Shown: in pieces, positions 1 through 8,679 of the stretch
Position numbering within the stretch: the stretch's first letter is position 1
Layout of the letters: every line of letters begins with the position of its first letter
Origin: JADKBO01 sp037968395
GTDB taxonomy: Bacteria > Bacteroidota > Bacteroidia > Chitinophagales > Saprospiraceae
Length of the DNA: 33,499 nt
Assembly: GCA_037968395.1 (NCBI GenBank)
Contig: JBBKVK010000005.1
Location: forward strand, 1 to 33,499
Direction of reading: 5' to 3'
Made by a program: the position numbers and the translations under genes
Notes under the pieces: model-generated
Databases searched by the model: none
What the model saw: only the letters and a program-made list of their open reading frames with translations
What the model was told of the DNA's origin: nothing

Positions 1-76
1 ATTCAACATTTTTATAAAATTCGCATTTATTTATTACAAAACTTATATTGCTCAATAATAAATAAGACCTTAGAGC

Positions 77-84
77 TAAATTTG
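77..84 (+). promoter_or_regulatory. Bacteroidota -7 box (TAAATTTG) of the YhhN operon
   Basis: TAAATTTG matches the Bacteroidota consensus TAnnTTTG and lies 10 nt before the ATG at 94. A TTG at 48-50 is too far away (26 nt) to be an ideal -33 element, so only the -7 box is supported. Confidence 0.35.
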
Positions 85-93
85 TGAACTGAA

Positions 94-786
94 ATGATAT
101 TTCCTAGAACATTTACTTATATATATATTACAATTTGTTTTTTTAGTTTAGGTGCTATGACATCCTCACCTATGGCTTATATGGTTTTAAAGCCATTAAT
201 TGTCGGAAGCTTGCTGACATTTTATATTGTCAGCTTAAGAAAGCAGCACAGCTTAATAATATTGGCTCTGGTATTTGCTATAATTGGAGATGTATTATTG
301 TTGTTTGAGAGTGATTTGATTTTTAAATTAGGTATTGGTGCTTTTCTAATAATGCAAATATTATATATATTGTACTTAAAACAGTTTAAAGATAATTCTT
401 ATAGTCTCTTGCAAAAGAGTTTGATTATTGCCATAATTGTTACAGGCTTATTTTTTATTGGCTTATCTTTTCAGAAGATGGGAGACGATTTAATATACAT
501 ATGTATCTACACCATAGCCTTAACATACATGGGAATAACGGCGATTAAATTCCCTAGACTGAAAAGAAATGTTTCCATCATTGGGATCGGAGCTATATTG
601 TTTATATTTTCAGATTTAACTTTGGCTATAAATAAATATATATATCCTCTTAACATTTTGAGGTACTTAGTGATGGTATTATATATGATTGGACAATATT
701 TAATAATAGTAGGTATCACACAAGATGCAAAGGAGTATTTTAACAGAGTGCATAAATTTGAGTTAGCTAAAAATAAATCCAAATGA
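94..786 (+). CDS. YhhN/TMEM86-family membrane protein (lysoplasmalogenase-like)
   Basis: This 230-residue protein is almost entirely hydrophobic, with about seven to eight predicted membrane segments. The family pattern is visible: a KPL motif near residue 33, an FAIIGDVLLLF segment near residue 61, a G-F-M-Q-Y helix after it, and a DLTLAINKY segment near residue 175. The paired acidic residues in the GD and SD motifs are the conserved polar positions of the YhhN/TMEM86 family. Characterised members hydrolyse the vinyl-ether bond of lysoplasmalogens in the membrane; that activity is inferred here only from family membership. The ATG at 94 lies 10 nt after a TAAATTTG promoter-like box, so the mRNA could be nearly leaderless. 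The gene is followed after 46 nt by the next gene on the same strand, so it probably leads a three-gene operon ending in a mevalonate-kinase-like gene. Confidence 0.8.
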   Translation: MIFPRTFTYIYITICFFSLGAMTSSPMAYMVLKPLIVGSLLTFYIVSLRKQHSLIILALVFAIIGDVLLLFESDLIFKLGIGAFLIMQILYILYLKQFKDNSYSLLQKSLIIAIIVTGLFFIGLSFQKMGDDLIYICIYTIALTYMGITAIKFPRLKRNVSIIGIGAILFIFSDLTLAINKYIYPLNILRYLVMVLYMIGQYLIIVGITQDAKEYFNRVHKFELAKNKSK

Positions 787-832
787 ACTTAATTCTATTA
801 TTAAATAGTTATGTAATCAATAATTTGTAAAA

Positions 833-1186
833 ATGGGAAAATCAGAAAGATTACTACTACTAGAACAAGAATTAAGAAGGTATATAAACCCACTTTCCGA
901 GGCATCTGATATTATTATTGATGAGGGTGTATCAAATTATCCAATATTTGTAGCTCATCAAGAGGAAATTAATATTGGTATACCTACATTAGATAAACAA
1001 AACTCTGGTGGTACATGGAATATAAACTCATCAAGCTTAGAAGAGTTTGTAGTAAAGAGGATAATTCATGAAGATAAAATTGATGGTTTTAAGTCTAATT
1101 ATAAAGACCCGAGTGAGTTTGTTTGTATATTTGTACTAAGTGAATTAGGAGCTAAATTTGTTTACTTACCAAAAGATGTCAAATAA
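833..1186 (+). CDS. Unrecognised 117-residue soluble protein
   Basis: I do not recognise this protein. It has no signal peptide or membrane segment. The N-terminal 20 residues look helical and charged (GKSERLLLLEQELRR); the rest alternates beta-like hydrophobic stretches with acidic patches. The ATG at 833 follows an A-rich stretch, as is usual in this phylum. The stop codon lies inside the start of the next gene: the mevalonate-kinase-like ATG at 1176 overlaps this reading frame by 11 nt in another frame, which suggests translational coupling. Its position between a membrane lipid enzyme candidate and an isoprenoid-pathway kinase suggests co-transcription, but no function can be assigned from the sequence. 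Confidence 0.75.
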   Translation: MGKSERLLLLEQELRRYINPLSEASDIIIDEGVSNYPIFVAHQEEINIGIPTLDKQNSGGTWNINSSSLEEFVVKRIIHEDKIDGFKSNYKDPSEFVCIFVLSELGAKFVYLPKDVK

Positions 1187-2003
1187 TCCATACACATTCT
1201 TTTTTGCCAAAATACTTCTTGTTGGAGAATATTTAGTTTTAAATGGAAGTGCCGCTTTGGCTATTCCTCTGTCACAATATTTTGGTTATTGGGACTTTAA
1301 TGACAAGATGGATCTTGAACTTCAACTGCTCTGCGAATTCTTAGAGAAAACAAATACTGATATTGATATAATTAGGCTTAAGCAAGATATTGATAAAGGC
1401 TTGACATTTATCTCTACTATACCAAGGGGTTATGGAGTAGGAAGCAGTGGCGCATTAGTAGCAGCAATTTATAATGACTATAAAACAAATAAAGTTTCTG
1501 ATAAATTAGTGCAAACTGGATTGAGCAAAATTGAATCTTACTATCATGGGAATAGTTCAGGAATTGACCCAATGGTCAGTTATTTTAATACTGGTGTATT
1601 AATTAATAATAGTACCATCGAAAAGATAACTGCTCCAAAAATCAAAAACATTTATTTATATGATTCTACAAGACCAAGAACAACAGATAAATTGGTAAAT
1701 GAATTTCACAAGCGACAAACGTCTATTAAATATAAGTTAGCATTTGAAGAATTAGCAAATTTAAATGAAGAGCTAATAAGTGCTTTCTTAACTGGAAACA
1801 TTAAAGTACAACCTATTTGGAGGAAAATTAGCGAGATACAAATTGAAGTTTTTGATTTTGCGATTCCAGAAGATATTAAATATAAATGGTTAAGATCTTT
1901 TGACAATGGCGAATACTTCAAATTATGTGGCGCAGGAGGAGGTGGGTTCTTCTTAGTGCATTCCGAAAACAAGAACAATGATTTAATTCCAATTTCTAAA
2001 TAA
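1176..2003 (+). CDS. GHMP kinase, probably mevalonate kinase-like
   Basis: The 275-residue product shows the three GHMP kinase motifs. Motif 1 is the N-terminal AKILLVGEYLVLNG (residues 11-24). Motif 2 is the phosphate-binding PRGYGVGSSGA (83-93). Motif 3 is the C-terminal glycine-rich CGAGGGGFF (251-259). The HGNSSGID segment (124-131) corresponds to the HGNPSGxD motif of mevalonate kinases, and Asp131 aligns with their catalytic aspartate. The predicted reaction is ATP-dependent phosphorylation of mevalonate in the cytoplasm, for isoprenoid synthesis. The protein is somewhat short for the family. I chose the ATG at 1176 rather than an upstream in-frame TTG at 1158, because the ATG is adjacent to the N-terminal motif and gives a normal overlap with the preceding gene. 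No decarboxylase or other mevalonate-pathway gene lies in the window, so substrate identity is inferred; another GHMP kinase function remains possible. Confidence 0.8.
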   Translation: MSNNPYTFFFAKILLVGEYLVLNGSAALAIPLSQYFGYWDFNDKMDLELQLLCEFLEKTNTDIDIIRLKQDIDKGLTFISTIPRGYGVGSSGALVAAIYNDYKTNKVSDKLVQTGLSKIESYYHGNSSGIDPMVSYFNTGVLINNSTIEKITAPKIKNIYLYDSTRPRTTDKLVNEFHKRQTSIKYKLAFEELANLNEELISAFLTGNIKVQPIWRKISEIQIEVFDFAIPEDIKYKWLRSFDNGEYFKLCGAGGGGFFLVHSENKNNDLIPISK

Positions 2004-2231
2004 ATCATTGAAACCTTGATATTTGTAAATCCTATTTTTACAAAAAATCCCTTAAATCTAGTTTTGCCTTTTATAATACTTTTCTTTGAAAATTCACTCC
2101 TCATCCATAGAAACAATCCAGCATGCTGTAACTTTTTAAATACGTTACATAGAAATAATAGTAAAACAATCAGCAACTTAGAACTTATTTACCCATTTAG
2201 TTTGTACGCTTATTTTATAGTAAAGAACCAA
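2004..2231. other. Convergent intergenic region, weak AT-rich hairpin
   Basis: This gap separates the convergent kinase and carB genes. It holds an inverted repeat TTTGTAAA / TTTACAAA at 2022-2029 and 2037-2044. The repeat is AT-only apart from one pair and lacks a convincing T-tract, so it is a weak terminator candidate. I see no gene here. Confidence 0.3.
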
Positions 2232-5048
2232 TTACATGGTCAAGTACATATTTCTGTTTCGCTCTAACTCCCTGAAATAGGGATCGCTGAGATCTTTTAT
2301 AAATCTGATCATTTCACCAGTAGATTTCATTTCTGGTCCAAGTTGTTTATCAACATTGGGAAATTTATCAAATGAAAATACTGGAATCTTGATGGCATAG
2401 CCTTGCAGGTCTGGAGTATATTTAAAGTCTTTCACTTTGCTCACCCCCATCATAACTCTTGTTGCATAGTTAAGAAAAGGAACTTTGTAGGCTTTAGCAA
2501 TAAAAGGTGTCGTTCGAGATCCCCTTGGGTTAGCTTCAATGACGTATACTTGTTCGTCTTTGATGGCAAATTGGATATTGATCAATCCTCTTATGTTTAA
2601 AGCTCTGGCTAACTGCTCAGTGTACTCTTTCATTTTAGAAATAGTAGCCTCACTTAAGCTGTAGGTTGGCAACATTGCTGAACTGTCACCTGAGTGAATA
2701 CCAGCAGGCTCTATATGCTCCATAATACCCATAATCATTACATCGTCACCATCAAAAATGGCATCTATTTCTGCTTCTTTGGCTCTTTCTAAAAATTGAT
2801 CTACCAACACTTTATTATCTGGCATATGCTTAAATATGCTTAAGACATGTCGTTCTAAATCATCATCGTTGATGACAATTCTCATCCGTTGACCTCCTAA
2901 TACATAAGATGGTCTTACTAAGACTGGATAAGATACTCGTTTAGCAACAGCTAGAGCTTCATCTACATCATTAGCAACACCGTACCTTGGATATGGGATA
3001 TTTAATTCTTTCAAAAGGTCAGAAAATCTACCTCTGTCTTCAGCAAGGTCCATGCTATCAAAAGAAGTTCCAATAATTTTTATGCCTTTTTTATGAAGGT
3101 TTTCAGCTAATTTAAGTGCTGTTTGTCCACCTAGCTGTACAATTACTCCTTCGGGTTGTTCGTGGTCAATAATTTCTTCTAAGTGCTCCCAAAAGACAGG
3201 CTCGAAATATAACTTATCGGCAATATCAAAGTCTGTAGAAACTGTTTCTGGATTACAATTGACCATAATGGCTTCATACCCTGCTTCTTTGATTGCTAAC
3301 AACCCATGAACACAACAGTAATCAAATTCAATACCTTGGCCAATTCTGTTAGGACCAGAACCAAGAACAATGATTTTCTTCTTATCAGATCTGATGCTTT
3401 CGTTTTCTTTATCAAAAGTGGAATAAAAATAAGGAGTCTTAGCTTCAAACTCTGCGGCACAAGTATCCACCATTTTATAAGTTCGGAATATACCAAGGTC
3501 TTTTCTAGCTTTAGTCACTTCGCTTTCAGAAATTCTCATCAACCAAGCTATCTGAGCATCCGAGAATCCATTTACTTTGAGCTCTCTAAATAGTTCTTCT
3601 GGAATGTCTTCTGCCACCATATATCTCATCAACTTGTCTTCCATTTTAACAAGTGATTTGATTTGCTTAAGGTACCATGGGTCTATCTTGGTAAGTTTAT
3701 GAACACTTTTTTCTGGAATTCCCAATCTAAGTGCATCTTTTACTCTATATATTCTATCGTCGGTAGCATTTTTTAATTTGTCAAGAATGTCTTCTGTTCT
3801 TATCCATTCTTTCATATCTGCACCTAAGCCTGCTCGTCCATTTTCTTGACTCTGACATGCTTTTTGTAGTGCTTCTAAAAATGTACGACCAATTGCCATC
3901 ACCTCACCAACCGATTTCATTTGTAAACCTAGCTTGTCGTCTGCGCCATGAAACTTCTCAAAATTCCATCTTGGCATTTTTACAATTACATAATCTAGAG
4001 TTGGTTCAAAAAAGGCAGATGTCGTCTTCGTAATTTGATTACTTAATTCATCCAAATTGTAGCCTATAGCTAATTTAGCTGCAATTTTTGCAATAGGGTA
4101 TCCTGTCGCTTTACTTGCCAATGCTGAAGACCTTGATACTCTTGGATTGATTTCTATTGTAATAAGCTCTTCATTTTCTGGATTTAATGCAAACTGTACG
4201 TTACATCCTCCTGCAAAATTACCCATTGACTTCATCAACTGGATAGCTTGATCTCTCATCATTTGATATGCTGAGTCGGATAATGTCATCGCTGGAGCAA
4301 CCGTAATAGAATCTCCAGTATGGATGCCCATTGGGTCTAGATTTTCAACCGTACAAATGATGACAACACTATCATTCATATCTCTTAATAGCTCGAGCTC
4401 ATACTCTTTCCAACCTAAAACCGCTTTTTCCACCAATACTTCATGGGTAGGAGAAGCGTCCAATCCTCTCCTTAATGCCTCATCAAAATCTTTTGCTTCA
4501 TGTACAAATCCTCCACCTGTACCTCCAAGGGTGTATGAAGGTCGAATTACTAAAGGGTAACCAATCTTTTGAGCGGCTTCTTTACCTTCTAAAAACGAAT
4601 TTGCAATAAATGATGGAGCAACACCTTGACCTAATTTTAAAACGTGCTTCTTAAATTTTTCTCTATTTTCTGCTAATTCTATGGCATCTACATCTACCCC
4701 AATCATTTTAACGTTGTACTTTTTCCAAAGTCCAATGCTATCGGCATCGATCGCTAAATTTAGAGCTGTTTGTCCTCCCATAGAAGGCAATACAGCATCA
4801 ATTTGTCTTTCTTGAAGAATTTGTTCTAGACTTTCTACCGTCAATGGAAGTAAATAGATATTATCAGCTGTAACTGGATCCGTCATAATGGTAGCCGGAT
4901 TGGAATTGATCAAAGTAACCTCAATACCTTCCTCTCTAAGAGATCTTGAAGCTTGGGTTCCAGAATAGTCAAATTCGCATGCTTGACCTATAATAATAGG
5001 ACCGCTCCCGATGATAAGGACGGATTTAATAGAAGTATCTCTAGGCAT
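2232..5048 (-). CDS. carB: Carbamoyl-phosphate synthase large subunit, lacking the MGS regulatory domain
   Basis: CarB uses two ATP, bicarbonate and ammonia (from glutamine via CarA) to make carbamoyl phosphate for pyrimidines and arginine. The two homologous halves are visible. The first begins SVLIIGSGPIIIGQ and contains the GGTGGGF loop and the MGGQTALN motif. The second begins IIVLGSGPNRIGQG and contains QLGGQTALK and VLGGQRMR. Both have ATP-grasp folds, with the helical oligomerisation region between them. With the start at the ATG at 5048 (MPRDTS) the product has 938 residues; an in-frame extension to 5081 adds only a poor 11-residue leader. E. coli CarB has about 1070 residues. The missing part is the C-terminal methylglyoxal-synthase-like domain that binds UMP and ornithine: the protein ends shortly after the GPEMKSTGE motif. 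As far as I recall, short CarB forms are usual in Flavobacteriia, so this is probably a lineage trait rather than a truncation. carA is not adjacent. Confidence 0.96.
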   Translation of the reverse strand: MPRDTSIKSVLIIGSGPIIIGQACEFDYSGTQASRSLREEGIEVTLINSNPATIMTDPVTADNIYLLPLTVESLEQILQERQIDAVLPSMGGQTALNLAIDADSIGLWKKYNVKMIGVDVDAIELAENREKFKKHVLKLGQGVAPSFIANSFLEGKEAAQKIGYPLVIRPSYTLGGTGGGFVHEAKDFDEALRRGLDASPTHEVLVEKAVLGWKEYELELLRDMNDSVVIICTVENLDPMGIHTGDSITVAPAMTLSDSAYQMMRDQAIQLMKSMGNFAGGCNVQFALNPENEELITIEINPRVSRSSALASKATGYPIAKIAAKLAIGYNLDELSNQITKTTSAFFEPTLDYVIVKMPRWNFEKFHGADDKLGLQMKSVGEVMAIGRTFLEALQKACQSQENGRAGLGADMKEWIRTEDILDKLKNATDDRIYRVKDALRLGIPEKSVHKLTKIDPWYLKQIKSLVKMEDKLMRYMVAEDIPEELFRELKVNGFSDAQIAWLMRISESEVTKARKDLGIFRTYKMVDTCAAEFEAKTPYFYSTFDKENESIRSDKKKIIVLGSGPNRIGQGIEFDYCCVHGLLAIKEAGYEAIMVNCNPETVSTDFDIADKLYFEPVFWEHLEEIIDHEQPEGVIVQLGGQTALKLAENLHKKGIKIIGTSFDSMDLAEDRGRFSDLLKELNIPYPRYGVANDVDEALAVAKRVSYPVLVRPSYVLGGQRMRIVINDDDLERHVLSIFKHMPDNKVLVDQFLERAKEAEIDAIFDGDDVMIMGIMEHIEPAGIHSGDSSAMLPTYSLSEATISKMKEYTEQLARALNIRGLINIQFAIKDEQVYVIEANPRGSRTTPFIAKAYKVPFLNYATRVMMGVSKVKDFKYTPDLQGYAIKIPVFSFDKFPNVDKQLGPEMKSTGEMIRFIKDLSDPYFRELERNRNMYLTM

Positions 5049-5389
5049 TGTTGGTATGGTTCTACTATGGAAATATATCAATCGGGAACAAAGATGTTAA
5101 AACTATCTTGATTGCAAAAATTGTGGGTGTAAAAGTTAAAAATTAAATGGTGATAAGGAGTAGAATATAGTAGTTGTTGAACGAAAGACATTAATGATAT
5201 GTAGATTTTAAACTATAGTTGTTTTAGGTTTTTGCTCCATATTTTCTTTCTACACATATCAAAGTGCTTTCTTACTGAAAGACAATTACCTGCCAAAAGT
5301 AAAATCTCTTTTGGACTAGGTATATGTAGGAAAAGTCTTCAGCAAAAAAGGGGCTTAGAATTTTTTTATTCTTTTTTTAAAAATAAATT
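5049..5389. other. carB-tgt intergenic region without an additional gene
   Basis: This 341-nt gap separates tgt (upstream on the minus strand) from carB. Apart from the carB promoter candidate it contains poly-A/T runs near 5345-5395 just past the tgt stop. I found no strong GC-rich terminator and no credible coding sequence. Confidence 0.4.
5089..5118 (-). promoter_or_regulatory. Candidate carB promoter
   Basis: Read on the minus strand, TTTG (5115-5118) is followed after 18 nt by CATCTTTG (5089-5096), seven of eight matches to TAnnTTTG. The spacing is right for a Bacteroidota promoter and the box lies 40 nt before the CarB ATG at 5048. Confidence 0.35.
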
Positions 5390-6520
5390 TTATAGTCTTT
5401 GGGTAATAGTCTTCATTACTTGATCTTTCCATTGGCTAAATTCACCAGCTATGATTTTTTCTCTAGCTGTATTGACTAGTTCTAAGTAAAAAGTCAGGTT
5501 GTGTAAGCTAGCGATTTGCATGCCTAATATTTCTCCTACTTTAATAAGGTGTCTCAGGTATGCTTTAGAATGGTCTCTACTTGTGTGAGCTAAGCTTTTA
5601 CTATCTATTGGAGAAAAGTCATCAGCCCATTTAAGGTTTTTCATATTTATCACTCCGTCCCATGTGTAAAGTATTCCGTGTCTAGCATTTCTAGATGGAA
5701 GTACGCAGTCAAATATATCTATTCCCAAAGCTATACTCTCTAATATGTTTTCTGGTAACCCTACGCCCATCAGATACCTTGGCTTGTCCCAAGGTAAGAT
5801 ATTCGTAACCACCTCAGTCATACCATACATGTCTTCATGAGGTTCGCCTACAGATAGGCCACCTATTGCATTGATAGGCATGTTTTGTTCTGCAATATAT
5901 GTGGCTGATTGTTCTCTGAGGTCTTTGTATGTTGAACCTTGTACAATAGGTGACAAGGTTTGTTGATATCCATAATGTGGATCTGTCTCATTAAACCTAT
6001 TGATGCATCTAGTCAACCACCTATGGGTCATGTGCATTGATCTCTTTGCATACTTGTATTCACAGGGGTATGGGGTACATTCATCAAAAGCCATGATGAT
6101 GTCTGCTCCAATCTCTCGTTGTATATCAATAGCATACTCAGGAGAAAAAAAGTGGTAAGAGCCATCAACATGGCTTTGAAACTTAACACCTTCTTCTTTG
6201 ATCTTACGCATTCCACTTAAAGAATAAACTTGGTAGCCCCCGCTATCTGTTAAGATTGGTTTATCCCAATTTATAAACTTATGCAACCCACCTGCTCGTT
6301 TAATAATATCTGTGCCAGGTCGTAAGTACAAATGATATGTATTTCCTAATATTATCTCCGCATCAATAACATCTGTCAACTCTTTTTGGTGTATGGTTTT
6401 GACTGTACCTTGAGTACCGACTGGCATAAATTTTGGCGTTTGAATAACTCCATGAGCAGTGGTCATTGATCCAGCTCTTGCTTTAGACTTAGGGTCTGTT
6501 GCTTTTATTTCAAAATTCAT
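5390..6520 (-). CDS. tgt: Queuine/preQ1 tRNA-guanine transglycosylase
   Basis: Tgt exchanges guanine-34 of tRNAs with GUN anticodons (Asp, Asn, His, Tyr) for the queuosine precursor preQ1. The 376-residue length is normal. Key residues are visible: Asp92 in TDSGGYQVYSL, the substrate-pocket GGLSVGEPHEDMY region (220-232), MGVGLPENIL (251-260), and Asp271 in DIFDCVLPSRNARHG, matching the catalytic nucleophile. The unusual part is residues 303-325. Canonical bacterial Tgt has a C-x-C-x2-C zinc cluster there, but this protein has SPIDSKSLAHTSRDHSKAYL with no cysteine. The later histidine that completes the site is kept (His340 in ASLHNL). I recall similar cysteine-free Tgt sequences in other Bacteroidota, so structural replacement of zinc is more likely than loss of function. 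The gene lies about 100 nt downstream of acs on the same strand and has its own TACTTTTG box. Confidence 0.95.
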   Translation of the reverse strand: MNFEIKATDPKSKARAGSMTTAHGVIQTPKFMPVGTQGTVKTIHQKELTDVIDAEIILGNTYHLYLRPGTDIIKRAGGLHKFINWDKPILTDSGGYQVYSLSGMRKIKEEGVKFQSHVDGSYHFFSPEYAIDIQREIGADIIMAFDECTPYPCEYKYAKRSMHMTHRWLTRCINRFNETDPHYGYQQTLSPIVQGSTYKDLREQSATYIAEQNMPINAIGGLSVGEPHEDMYGMTEVVTNILPWDKPRYLMGVGLPENILESIALGIDIFDCVLPSRNARHGILYTWDGVINMKNLKWADDFSPIDSKSLAHTSRDHSKAYLRHLIKVGEILGMQIASLHNLTFYLELVNTAREKIIAGEFSQWKDQVMKTITQRL

Positions 6521-6537
6521 AAAATCATATTAGTGGA

Positions 6538-6545
6538 CAAAAGTA
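6538..6545 (-). promoter_or_regulatory. Bacteroidota -7 box (TACTTTTG) of tgt
   Basis: The minus strand reads TACTTTTG here, a perfect TAnnTTTG match ending 17 nt before the tgt ATG at 6520. No clear TTG -33 element was found at 17-23 nt, so confidence is moderate. Confidence 0.4.
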
Positions 6546-6622
6546 AGGTAATTTTGTTTCTAGTTAGAAAGGTGTGGATGTTTTATGTTGAAAATAGAAA
6601 TTTAGTCTCGCAGTAAACATTA

Positions 6623-8521
6623 CTAAATTAATGCTCCATCTTTTATCTCATTGACACATTCGGGATTGAGCAAGGTAGAAATGTCTCCTAGATTTTCGAA
6701 GTCATTTGAGGCAATTTTTCTCAGAATTCTTCGCATTATTTTACCAGAACGGGTTTTGGGTAATCCTGAAACAAATTGTATTTTATCTGGTTTAGCAATT
6801 GGACCAATTTCTCGAGTTACAACATTTAGAATTTCTTTTCTAAAGGCATCATTTAAATGCTTGCCATGAGTTATTACATAGGCGTATATACCTTGTCCCT
6901 TAATATCATGAGGATAACCTACGACTGCTGACTCAATAACGTTGGGGTGTTCATCTATAGCATTCTCTACTTCTGCAGTTCCCAATCTATGACCTGACAC
7001 ATTGATGACATCGTCTACTCTGCCTATGACTCTGATTCTACCATCTTCATCTATTCTGGCACCATCACCAGTAAAATACATTCCTTTAAAAGAACTAAAA
7101 TAAGTAGTTCTGCATCGTTCATGATCTCCATAAGTAGTCCTTAATATAGATGGCCAAGGAAATTTTATACAAAGCAGGCCTTCCACATTTTTACCTTCAA
7201 GGATATGTCCATTTGCATCTACTAATACAGGTTGAACACCAGGCATAGGGTAAGAAGCATAAGTAGGTTTTGTGTCTGTAATACCAGGGAAAGGAGTAAT
7301 CATTATGCCTCCAGTCTCGGTTTGCCACCAAGTGTCAATAATCGGGCAAAGGCCCTTACCAATGTGATTGTCATACCAATGCCAAGCTTCTTCATTTATA
7401 GGTTCGCCAACAGATCCAAGAACTTTTAATGAAGACAAATCATATTTTTTTGGCCATTCGTTTCCACATGCCATCAATGCTCTTATCGCTGTAGGTGCAG
7501 TGTAAAATTGGTTTACTTTATGTTTTTCACATATTTGCCAAAATCTACCAGCATCTGGATAAGTAGGTACGCCCTCAAACATCATGGTAGTAGCACCAGC
7601 AAGCAAAGGACCATAGACAATATATGAGTGACCAGTGATCCATCCTATATCGGCAGTACACCAATAGACATCTCCATCCTCATATTGAAAAGCATTTTTA
7701 AAGCTATAACATGTATACACCATATACCCTCCACAAGTATGAACGACTCCTTTTGGTTTACCTGTAGAGCCAGAAGTATATAAAATAAATAGCATATCCT
7801 CGCTATCCATCATCTCTGGAGGGCAATGGTCTGATTGGTTTTCTACCAAATCATGCCACCAAATATCAGTATCATCACTCCAATTTACCGGCTCTCCAGA
7901 ATTTTTATGTACAATGACTGATTCTACACTATTGCATGAAATATCCAAGGCTTCATCTACAACAGATTTTACAGCAATATTTTTAATACCTCTTGCACTA
8001 AAATCTGAACAAATAATGACTTTAGCTTGGGCATCATCCACCCGATCCGCAAGAGCTTGAGCTGAAAAACCTGCAAAAACAACGGAATGTATTGCTCCAA
8101 TACGAGCACAGGCTAATACTGCAATAGCTAACTCAGGAACCATTGGCATATAAAAAACTACTCGATCTCCTTTTTTTACACCTATAGACTTTAAACCGTT
8201 GGCACATTTATTTACTTGGGCAAGCAAATGTGTATAAGTGAATGACCTGGTGGATTGGTTAGGGTCATTGGGTTCCCATAATATGGCCACTTGATCTCCT
8301 CTTTCTTCGATGTGACGATCGAGGCAGTTTTGGGTGATATTCATCTTACCATTGAGAAACCACTTAATGTCTGGTTTGTCAAAATCCCATTCCAAAACCG
8401 TTTTAAACGGTTTCATCCAAGTGAATGATTCAGCTTGTTCTTTCCAAAAGGCTTCAGGGTTATCTACACTTCGCTGGTAAGTATTTTTATAATCTTGTAA
8501 GGAAGTAAACTTAGTAATCAT
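6623..8521 (-). CDS. acs: Acetyl-CoA synthetase (AMP-forming)
   Basis: Acs activates acetate to acetyl-CoA through acetyl-AMP, letting the cell use acetate and recycle overflow acetate. The 632-residue protein is slightly shorter than E. coli Acs (652). Visible motifs are the P-loop-like YTSGSTGKPKG (248-258); the core region DTWWQTETGG, characteristic of acetyl- rather than long-chain acyl-CoA synthetases; YFTGDGARIDEDG; GRVDDVINVSGHR, the hinge and A8 region; and the C-terminal SGKIMRR with Lys594. Lys594 is the catalytic lysine that is reversibly acetylated in many bacteria. The protein is cytoplasmic with no signal peptide. It is transcribed toward tgt, about 100 nt away. It starts about 80 nt downstream of a strong terminator that ends the transporter unit, so it probably has its own promoter. 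Confidence 0.95.
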   Translation of the reverse strand: MITKFTSLQDYKNTYQRSVDNPEAFWKEQAESFTWMKPFKTVLEWDFDKPDIKWFLNGKMNITQNCLDRHIEERGDQVAILWEPNDPNQSTRSFTYTHLLAQVNKCANGLKSIGVKKGDRVVFYMPMVPELAIAVLACARIGAIHSVVFAGFSAQALADRVDDAQAKVIICSDFSARGIKNIAVKSVVDEALDISCNSVESVIVHKNSGEPVNWSDDTDIWWHDLVENQSDHCPPEMMDSEDMLFILYTSGSTGKPKGVVHTCGGYMVYTCYSFKNAFQYEDGDVYWCTADIGWITGHSYIVYGPLLAGATTMMFEGVPTYPDAGRFWQICEKHKVNQFYTAPTAIRALMACGNEWPKKYDLSSLKVLGSVGEPINEEAWHWYDNHIGKGLCPIIDTWWQTETGGIMITPFPGITDTKPTYASYPMPGVQPVLVDANGHILEGKNVEGLLCIKFPWPSILRTTYGDHERCRTTYFSSFKGMYFTGDGARIDEDGRIRVIGRVDDVINVSGHRLGTAEVENAIDEHPNVIESAVVGYPHDIKGQGIYAYVITHGKHLNDAFRKEILNVVTREIGPIAKPDKIQFVSGLPKTRSGKIMRRILRKIASNDFENLGDISTLLNPECVNEIKDGALI

Positions 8522-8603
8522 TGTTTCGTCAATTATATACTCATAAAATTAATCAAAAATCATTAATTTAATAACCAAGATTAAAACAGACCTGATATGG
8601 TCT

Positions 8604-8641
8604 AAAAAAAGAGGGCGAAGAATTTCTTCTTACGCCCTTCT
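8604..8641 (-). terminator. Rho-independent terminator after the POT transporter pair
   Basis: On the minus strand an AGGGCG / CGCCCT stem is extended by an AGAA / TTCT inner helix and followed by seven T residues (8604-8610 on the plus strand are A). It lies about 40 nt past the stop of the 682-residue transporter and separates it from acs. Confidence 0.85.
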
Positions 8642-8679
8642 AGATTTATTTAAATTTGATTACCTACTTAATGATTTAC

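Noticed and set aside
1158..1175. Upstream TTG start for the mevalonate-kinase-like gene
   Set aside because: The ATG at 1176 directly precedes the conserved N-terminal motif and gives a normal short overlap; the extension adds six unmatched residues.
2016..2267. Plus-strand open frame between the kinase and carB
   Set aside because: It overlaps the 3' end of carB, starts at a non-ATG or weak site in AT-rich spacer DNA, and resembles no family.
5232..5423. Plus-strand 63-codon frame
   Set aside because: It runs into the 3' end of tgt on the opposite strand and consists of phenylalanine-rich translation of poly-T; no promoter or conserved feature.
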